This document shows positions 56,800 through 64,000 of a stretch of DNA of 64,000 nucleotides, one piece after another. The notes under the pieces were generated by a model. It saw nothing but the letters and a program-made list of their open reading frames with translations. It did not search any database and had not been told where the DNA came from. The position numbers and the translations under genes are program-made. Numbering within the stretch: position 1 is the stretch's first letter; each line of letters starts with the position of its first letter. The stretch lies in contig OX485805.1 in NCBI GenBank assembly GCA_950295325.1, positions 30,245,501 to 30,309,500 of the forward strand, written 5' to 3'. Source of the DNA: Polytrichum commune (taxonomy: Eukaryota > Streptophyta > Polytrichopsida > Polytrichales > Polytrichaceae).

Positions 56800-59767
56800 A
56801 TGTCTGGAGCGAGTTTCACCGGCCGGTCGGCACTGGCGGTGGCAGCCACGTTGGTGCTGATGATGGGCATCTTTAGCCCGCGTGCAGTTGATGGTAATTG
56901 AAGTTTCAAACACTTTCCATCACTTTGGAGATGATCGGTTGTGGCTTAAATCGCGAGGTGCACAGGTTTCACATTTTAGTGACCGGGAGTGAAGTCTTTC
57001 ACCAATCAAGTTGCAGGGTCGAAGCTGGTGGCAAAGATAGCCATGATGCTAGAATTTGGTAGCTTAGTGTACAGTTCTAGACGAACAATCTACATTCAAA
57101 ATCTGGTTGGTGAATGTTGTCTGCACGTGGAGGGTTGCATACGTACCGGTGCAGATTGTACCAGTCTCGAGTTTGGGTCTAGTCTGTTAATCAAAAATTT
57201 CTGTAACATATCTGCACTCAGCTTTCGAGGAATTAATCGAGAGCAATTGTAGTCTTACATTTTATTCTGACGTTGGGGGAGGCTCGAAGCTGATCGAAAC
57301 ACATGTCATAGCTCCAAATTGCAATCAAGCAGGTGACCGGCTACGTGCGCGCGCAGTTCTTGCGGAGGTCGAGTTGTGGGATGTGTTCGGAGGATCTAAA
57401 TTGGAGGAACCTGGGGCTTGTGCCAAATTTCCGCTGTCGACGTCGACCAGCGAACAAGGAACTTTGCGCAACTAATCACCTAGGGGAACATGTGGTGAAG
57501 TGGTCAAAACCTGGTGAACAGAGGCCTCCGTTCACCAGGTTTTGGCCCACTTACTTAAGCTTGTGGGCCTGGTGGATGATGAATGTTGTGTATGTGGAGT
57601 GCTTGTTGGTGTGTGAATTTTTTTGACAAGCTTAGTGGTTTGCAAAGGTATACATACCTGACAAGGGCCCTGAAGTTCATCACCTCTCTCCCAATATCTA
57701 GAAAGAATAGTGGCACCCTCTACGTTTGGCCCAAAATATTGGACAAATGTGATGTACTTCAAAGCCTTGTGTTGTGAGGAGGTTAAGGCGGAGGTTGTAC
57801 CCTAGGGTGGGTAAACTAGGGTCTAAGACCGAAGAAACTCCAACATCATGTGTTCTATTGGTCTAGAGTAAAACTTTGGATCCAAGGAGTTTACATAAAG
57901 GTATGGGTCCAAAGTATGAGAAAATTAAGTAGTGTTAATTTGACAACACTTTCCTTCCAAATTTTGTCGGACCGCACTCAAGAATAATACTCCTCCTAGT
58001 TTGAGAAGCCGATCTTCAAGCTTGAGTTCAATCTTGAGTCCGAAAATAAGTGGTCCATTGAGGGGTGTTTTGCACCCGAACTTTTTAGACTTAGATCTTA
58101 GTCTCAACCCATCCTTAACCTTAATTAATATGTCTTCACCAAGAGTGTCCACCACCAACAATGGTAGTGGCCTCCGGGTGAAGAAACTCTTCATGCATGC
58201 TTGCTTCCTCACGATGCCAACCTTTTTTTTAATTTTTTTTATCTATCTATATGTCTACTCCAATTTATATGCCGTTTTGATGCAGCTGGCAAGATTGACA
58301 TCATCAACCAATGTGGGCAAACTATCACGGCATGCGCCACTTGCTGTGGTGGAGGCAAAGTGAATTGCTACGCGTTGAACGGTAGAGGTGGGCGACAACA
58401 AATTGATGTTGGTGGGAACTGGCCTGCGGGTGTTATATGGGGCTTCCCAGGCAACAGTGGCAACCCCGGTATCGGTAACAATGCCAAACCACAAGCAAAC
58501 TTGGCAGAGCTCACCATTGGCGCCGGCGGTCAAGACTACTACGACATCAGCAATGTGGTGAGTTAAGGCGAATTAATAAGTGTCATACATACTTGATTTC
58601 CTTGTTGTTGTGTCAATGGGTTGTAGGACAATAGAGAGCACTCATTTGAATCATCCTTACTAGTGTTGGAATGTAGTTCTATGTGGGATTGATCAAGTGG
58701 GTCAAGTGATTGACACCTAGCATAACTTGAGAGGAAATTAATTGTATATTTGTTGGAATAGGGAGCCTTCTTTCATACTCTCCTTTCTACAATCTCATGA
58801 TGAATTCATGAATTTGTTCAATTAAAGATATGTTTATGTATAAGTTTCAGTGACATAAGCGATTGAACACTTGGGGTGGGAACTCTGCCCTCATGAACAT
58901 GAACATTTGTTTTAAGATCACTCAAATGCTTGCTTTGAAATCACGATTTGTTGTTCCACAAAGAGGAGCAACATGCTTGGCAAGGACTAGATAACCAACA
59001 AGAGAACAATGGATGGCAAGCTTTGGGGAGTGGTGAGTCATCGGCGAATCATCCACCTACTCAAGCTGGTTATTGGTCATAACCGGTCGCTCATTCAAGA
59101 GCAGAAGGGTTCTAAAAACTTGTCGCAAGAATAGCTTGAGTAGGTGGACAACTTAGCCGCTCCCGCAACTTGTCATCCACTCTCCTCTTGTTGATTATCC
59201 AGTCACAGTTGATCAACTCATGCACAAAGTATGAAAGTTGTGGAGAATATTGCACCTCCATGAATGGACACTGTGACAAGTTAGGATAATCCTTCTGCTC
59301 TTGAATGAGCAATTGGTTCTGAGGGCACTGCGAGGACTACTGTAAACTCTCTACGTCGATGAGGAAATCTATATAACATTTGTGTTGATGTGGGTATCTA
59401 CGATGTGCAGGATGCTTACAACCTTCCCATGAGGATGAACCCCACTCAGATCGCAGGCGGAGGAAGTCCATCCGGCAACCATTGTGGCACCATCATTTGC
59501 TCCGTCGGTGACCTCAACAGCTTCTGCAAGTCACCCAACTACCAGACTGGCTACCCTGGCTATGGCTGCAAGAACGTAAACGGACCAGGAGTATCGCCCA
59601 CGGACGGGACTCGTGCCTTCAAGAGCAAGTGCCCCGACGCATACTCGTACTCGAAGGATGATGCCAGAGTGGTGTACGGGTGCCAAACCGGAAGCAATTA
59701 CGAAGTCGTCTTCTGTCCCTACGGATCGACTATCCGCGAAGTTGTGCCTGAAGCCAATGTCTCCTAA
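56800..59767 (+). CDS. Thaumatin-like protein, short type, secreted (3 exons, intact)
   Basis: PR-5/thaumatin superfamily, apoplastic defence or stress proteins; some bind or cut beta-glucans. Exons 56800-56893, 58286-58557 and 59411-59767 join in phase to 240 aa. Exon 1 is a signal peptide with a hydrophobic core (ALAVAATLVLMMGIF) and a likely cleavage after AVDA. The mature part shows IDIINQCGQTITACA, NWPAGVIWG, ANLAELTIG, DYYDIS, DAYNLPM, CPDAYSYSKDD and NYEVVFCP, the order of thaumatin motifs. The signature GxCxTGDCGG between WG and LAE is missing and the CCTG loop is absent, as in short thaumatin-like proteins. I count 12 Cys in the mature part. The acidic-cleft E (LAEL) and two D (YYDIS, DAYN) are kept. 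Introns are 1,392 and 853 bp. Confidence 0.93.
57505..57544 (+). other. Perfect 15-bp hairpin in thaumatin-like gene intron 1
   Basis: CAAAACCTGGTGAAC (57505-57519) and GTTCACCAGGTTTTG (57530-57544) are exact inverted copies around a 10-base loop. Too short for a typical plant miRNA precursor. Confidence 0.6.
59049..59318 (+). repeat. Foldback element in thaumatin-like gene intron 2
   Basis: GCTCATTCAAGAGCAGAAGG (from 59089) and its exact reverse complement CCTTCTGCTCTTGAATGAGC (ending near 59310) form a 20-bp perfect pair. A second pair, CCACCTACTCAAGCT (about 59058) and AGCTTGAGTAGGTGG (about 59131), is interleaved. Probably a small non-autonomous foldback element, wholly intronic. Confidence 0.7.
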
Positions 59768-61344
59768 CTTCTCTTCGGGAGACTTGGGAATTCGTCCATA
59801 GCCTGAGTCCGCAAAATTATCAGGTTTACATATGAGCGTAGTCGATGCCCAAGGAAGTGAAGGATCTTGTTCACTCCAACGGGCATCTAACCTGTGGCTT
59901 AAAAGACCCTGCCTCAAAGATGTAAATCGATTTTGTAACCCTAGATGTATTTACCTCGTAAGCCGCCGTTAAATCATGTGCGTGTCAACTCTCTGGTGGT
60001 AAACTTGTCAACCATAGGACTGATCGATCACGAACAAATGCAGAGGTGATGAGTTTGGGTGATCTAAGCACAAACCTTAGACTGCGTGCGTGCTAGTCAT
60101 CCTAGCTGTCTACTTCTCTACTTATTGTAACTGAATACAACGCAGGGCACAGATTATATGATTGTCTTGGTGTTAAAAATCATGTGTTTGTAGATGAATG
60201 ATCAATCTGCTTTTACACTTCATGCACATTTGTTGTTCATGGCACTTATCAGCTCCGCTCCTGTTACTAATTATCCCCCAAGGTCCAAATCTAACAAATA
60301 CCCATTAGGTCAGGTGGCAGCTTGTGGTGGCAATATTTCGTAATAACTCTTAAATCTTTAACCCATCGCTATGTTCTTGTGTTCTCAGTTTTGCAATTAT
60401 GTTGTTGTTGTGGATAAGGTCTCATGTGAATGTTATTGAGACTGCAAGGTCAAAGAGGCCAAAGAGACCAAATTCTCGTTTCCTAAGTCTATGAAGTCAA
60501 GGAGAGCATATAAAAAATCGACGACATATTTTTGAATGGTCATTGAATGATCTTGATGTCTATGGAAAGAGCTTGAAAAGCACTATAAGACGGAGTATTT
60601 GCTTATGGAAGAAACAACAATGCTTGAGGGACATATTGCCAACCACCATTTTGTGTACAATGTAAGGGTTCAAATTCTTTCACCTTGGCCCATCAAACTT
60701 GCAAGCTTGTGCTTGAGCTCAAATTGTGTGTGGCAACCTCATTGAACATAATTATCCTCCACCTTTTGGTAAAAAAAGAGGGGAAAGTAAAGGCCCAAGG
60801 GGACATTTGTGGATTAGAGTGTCCGGGAACGAGTGTTCAAGAGCACTCAAGACAACTACAACCTCTTTGCTTTGTAAAAGCCACGTATTCCATACCCTTA
60901 TGTAAAGTTTGTTCCCAACGTGGAATCATGCTTCTCCTGCGTCTACGGAGAGTCCGGACTTCCTTTCCATCTCAAAATTTCCTTAAAAACCAAGAAAAAA
61001 TCTAGCCATGTTTTTACAAAGCCACAAAGAGTGAGATGCACTCCACACAAGAGCTTGAGGGTCCATGACCTTTGAAATCTAAAACCTCTCATCGGTAAAA
61101 AAAAGGTTGAGATAGTCTCCTTCACTTTACATTAGAGAGGGTTGAGGGCCTTTGGCACCAAAAGGGGTTGCATGGATGAAAACCTACATGGAGTTTTACA
61201 TGGCATGACAAGGATAAATTTCATACCTGGAATTCGCATCAAGTCTACCTCGAACTCGGGGGATGGGGACTTCATTAAAACCTACATGACATGCATGGGT
61301 GACTATGAAATACCCCCCCTTATATATACAAGAAAGTTATAGAG
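59768..61344. other. 3' flank of the thaumatin-like gene, no further gene recognised
   Basis: Probably includes the 3' UTR up to about 60.2 kb. The rest carries short ORFs (for example 60685-61005) with no recognised motif. Confidence 0.5.
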
Positions 61345-61560
61345 AATAACAAATGTATTTGTACTAAAAATAGGCTAGAAAATGGACTCATATATTTATA
61401 TTGAGCTTTTCAAATTTAAGTAATAAATGCCTCCACTACATATACAAAATAAAAATCAGGAAATAAAAATCTAGGCCTTTATTACATGTACAATCCACTT
61501 TCACTTCTAATGAAAAAGTCATAGAACATTTTTCACCCATATATAGGATACAACTTGTCA
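61345..61560 (+). repeat. Dispersed repeat F, copy 2
   Basis: Shares GCTAGAAAATGGACTC and AATGCCTCCACTACATATAC in order with 21840-22070. Confidence 0.65.
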
Positions 61561-61976
61561 TGATTTGACCCTAAAACACATGTCATTTGGTTATTAAGGT
61601 AAATTGGATGAAACTAGCACACCTATTGTTAATTTTCTCTCGAAACCTTAGGTGCCCCTTTTGTACACCTACCTTTACTTCAAATTTTTGAATAGCTTTT
61701 TTTAAGTCTACACAATAGAGGAAGGTGATACCTCCCTCTTATGTATGTTATGTAGTCTGATGCTTGAAATAATATTCCTTTCTACACTCATGTTAGTTTG
61801 TACGTGGTACAAAGAGTTGACCCCTAGGGACCTCAAGGAGGTGGATCTAGCACAAAACCGGGAGCCTGTGACACTTGAAAATCTCACAACCCATGTTATT
61901 ATTACCCATTGTACAAGGACCCACATGAATATGATGGTATTAAAAAAAACATTCAGTTGAAGGTCCAACCACACTA

Positions 61977-62205
61977 CACTAGAAGTTCATTGCAACCATC
62001 TATTGCAACTTGGCCAATGCAACTCATGGCAAGAAAAATGCATAAATTAATCATTTTGGTTGGTAATTGGAGGGTTTTGGTTACCCATTGTCCAAAAAAC
62101 ACAACCAAAAACCTTCGGTTGACGACCAAAATGATTTAGTTTATGCATGAGTCGCAATGGCCAAGTTGCAACATATGGTTGTAATGGACAAGTTTTCTTC
62201 TAGTG
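61977..62205 (+). mobile_element. CACTA-type MITE with CTA duplication
   Basis: 229 bp, starting CACTAGAAG and ending CTTCTAGTG. CTA lies on both sides (61974-61976, 62206-62208). Longer inverted arms share TTGCAACTTGGCCA and CATTGCAACCAT or close forms. CACTA ends with a 3-bp duplication are the mark of the CACTA/EnSpm superfamily. Confidence 0.8.
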
Positions 62206-62208
62206 CTA

Positions 62209-63400
62209 GATGCCAGTGAGAGTTTGTGCCATGACGTCAATGGCTTGAGTAACTGAGGTGAGGTAAAATAATGTTAGTATTGTAAGTTAAGAATCATGTC
62301 TTTCCCACCCCATCGGACTAACGAAGTTGATGCTTTAATGAGATCCCTTAACCCTTAAATGCTTACACAACTTGAAATGGGTCGGCACTTAATATTCTAC
62401 TGGGGTTTGCGACCCACTAGGTGGCAATCTACGTGGATGGAAAGGTATCTACTGGTGTAGGGTGGTGCCCACTACCATGTGGGCCAAAATTACATATAAG
62501 AACCTCATACTCCAAGCAAGTAGGATTTTTGATTAGATTGGCATTGCTTGTTTTGGGAGGTGGTTCCATGTGGTGCTCAAATGAAGTAGCCAAATTTAGA
62601 AGGAAATATCTTTCACATATGGGTTGGGGCTATATTTTATGTTGTTTTGCTTGGGCCCCGCCATGTCCCGCTTGACATGGGGCATCAAACCCTGCATGTC
62701 CCCGTTCAGCCCGCTTATGACCAACCCTCTAATCTGCCAATTCCATCCCTTTTCTCCAAAAGCTCAATGAAAAGTTTTGTGATTCTAAATTTCTAGAGTT
62801 ATTGCTCACCTTCCAACTCCAACTCCAAGGATCTCCACATCTGTTGTCGGATCGCAGAGTCCTCATGGAAGATCGATTAGGTCGAATTGCAACAAAAGTT
62901 GGAGTCTTGGAGCCTACATTGTTATTTTGCTCCAAAGGTAAGGGTTGGAGTTGGTAACAAAGTTTCGGGCCTAGACAAATTTCAAATGTGAAGAAGGTAT
63001 GGGATTTTGGGGCCACACAAAATTCCATATCAAATTTTCATGGGACAACTTTCAAACAACTTTCAAGGGCCCTCACCATAATCTCATGGTAATTACCCTT
63101 GACCATGTAGAGTGTACGAGCATGCTCACATGTTATCACTACATGGCTCTGCAACGGGACAATACCAGGTTTAGCCCACGAGTTGGACCCATGCGCTAGG
63201 CCCAACCGTTATTATACAGTTGGTGAGGCCTGGAAAGCTCTCCCGACTCCCGAGTTGTCCAGCTTTCAACTCCTCTACGAGAGAATCAACTATCAATACC
63301 TCACAATCTTTGACCAAAGAAAATCTTAGCTTTAATTAGTTCTATATAAAACCTTGTGTAATGTAAGATATTAGTTTTCGATCAAGAGACCCACAATCAC
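62209..63400. other. No gene recognised
   Basis: Short ORFs only (for example 62421-62675), no splice-supported exon and no element ends found. Confidence 0.45.
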
Positions 63401-63465
63401 AGGGAATATTTTGTGGAATACTGTCAGTCCCACATAACACTGTTATGGATCTGAATAATATTAGG
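63401..63465 (+). repeat. MITE family G, one-arm fragment
   Basis: GAATATTTTGTGGAATACTG, GTCAGTCCCACA and GTTATGGATCTGAATAATAT follow the right arm of the element at 23012-23169. Confidence 0.6.
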
Positions 63466-63923
63466 GTTCATAACGTGGGACGTATATATAATGAGAGTAC
63501 TCCCCACCAAAATAATGTGACCTGATTTAGCACCCCTTTGTGTTTGCAACGTGTGAACATGCCCTGAGTAAAAGTTGCCCTAACTTATGTTCCGACCCGG
63601 ATCCTGCTCCCCAATTCCTTGTTGTTTGGGAAGGAATGCGTGGCGATGGCCGTGAAGCCGGTGGCATTGGCGTTGCGGCGATGGAGGGTTCACTTTACAG
63701 CGAGGAATCGTGGCCCCACCCACAATACAAATCACAACAGAACCCAATTCATACCCAACTGCCTGCATCATCTGCCGCAGACGAACTCCTGGGCGACTCC
63801 TCATCCCCCTCATCCCGCCTTCCTCGCACCAAAATTCGCACCTACTAGTTGCGTGCTTGCTTGCTTCCTTCCTCCCATTGCCAATTGCACAGCACCAGCC
63901 AGTACGCACAAACTGCCGCATAC

Positions 63924-64000
63924 ATGGCACCGCCCACCAGATACACCCGTTTCCCCTGCGCACCACCACAACGAATCAATCCACTCCAACTCCGTACTGG
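63924..64000 (+). CDS. Possible 5' end of a gene running off the window
   Basis: From about 63.58 kb the sequence becomes GC-richer and CT-rich, like a plant 5' leader. An ATG at 63924 opens a frame (MAPPTRYTRFPCAPPQRINP) still open at 64000. It is basic and free of acidic residues, as organelle transit peptides often are. An earlier ATG at 63679 opens a different frame that stops at 63846-63848. Assignment is tentative. Confidence 0.3.
   Translation, partial: MAPPTRYTRFPCAPPQRINPLQLRT

Noticed and set aside
63540-63969. Opposite ORFs of 102 and 129 codons near the end
   Set aside because: Both depend on GC-rich leader-like sequence, use weak starts and show no domain.

Overview
The window is nuclear DNA of a land plant. 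Three split protein genes are visible, with GT-AG introns (one GC-AG) of plant size: a KUP/HAK/KT potassium transporter, a small armadillo-repeat protein and a thaumatin-like protein. Most of the rest is decayed plant-type transposable elements: Mutator-like, PIF/Harbinger-like, pogo and other Tc1/mariner, CACTA-like, LINE, SINE and a 5S-rRNA-derived repeat. The species cannot be fixed from sequence alone; a seed-free plant (bryophyte, lycophyte or fern) is my guess, not a demonstrated point.

Layout. 1-3.8 kb: a short AT-hook-like reading frame, then nothing recognisable. 3.8-5.7 kb: a MITE, a tandem array, a GA microsatellite and a probable upstream ORF. 5.78-15.07 kb (+): an intact 11-exon KUP transporter, predicted 791 aa. 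15.86-20.28 kb (-): a 7-exon ARM-repeat gene, predicted 250 aa with a mitochondrial-looking N-terminus, convergent with the transporter and made of exons of only 66-146 nt. 20.5-25.1 kb: a LINE RNase H remnant split by two TIR elements, other MITEs and a MITE nested in a MITE. 25.53-36.80 kb: an 11,270-bp Mutator-like element with TIRs and a 10-bp target duplication, inserted into a PIF/Harbinger-like MITE. 37-48.4 kb: MITE families, a 3.6-kb pogo element and a Tc1/mariner remnant. 49-55.6 kb: a strongly G-poor (+ strand) region with LINE-like reverse-transcriptase remnants and a SINE with a 12-bp target duplication. 56.8-59.77 kb (+): an intact 3-exon thaumatin-like gene encoding a 240-aa secreted protein of short type. 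60-64 kb: MITEs and a GC-richer end that may be the start of another gene.

The most interesting unit is the 11.27-kb element. On the minus strand it carries a MULE-type transposase with a SWIM zinc finger, now broken by several stops. On the plus strand it carries a second, multi-exon gene ending in a domain that resembles a permuted (beta-class-like) N4/N6 amino-methyltransferase. Between and inside the two genes lie arrays of two different palindromes seen nowhere else in the window: a 64-bp minisatellite around CCTGTGCGTTAACGCACAGG, and arrays of TTTGGGTCGTTCGACCCAAA spaced mostly 32-34 bp, one in an intron of each gene. The layout recalls Arabidopsis VANDAL elements, where a transposase travels with a sequence-specific anti-silencing protein and its repeated target motifs. 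That parallel is inference only.

A second pattern concerns the host genes: four of the ten transporter introns, and one ARM-gene intron, are filled with local tandem duplications that run up to a splice site.
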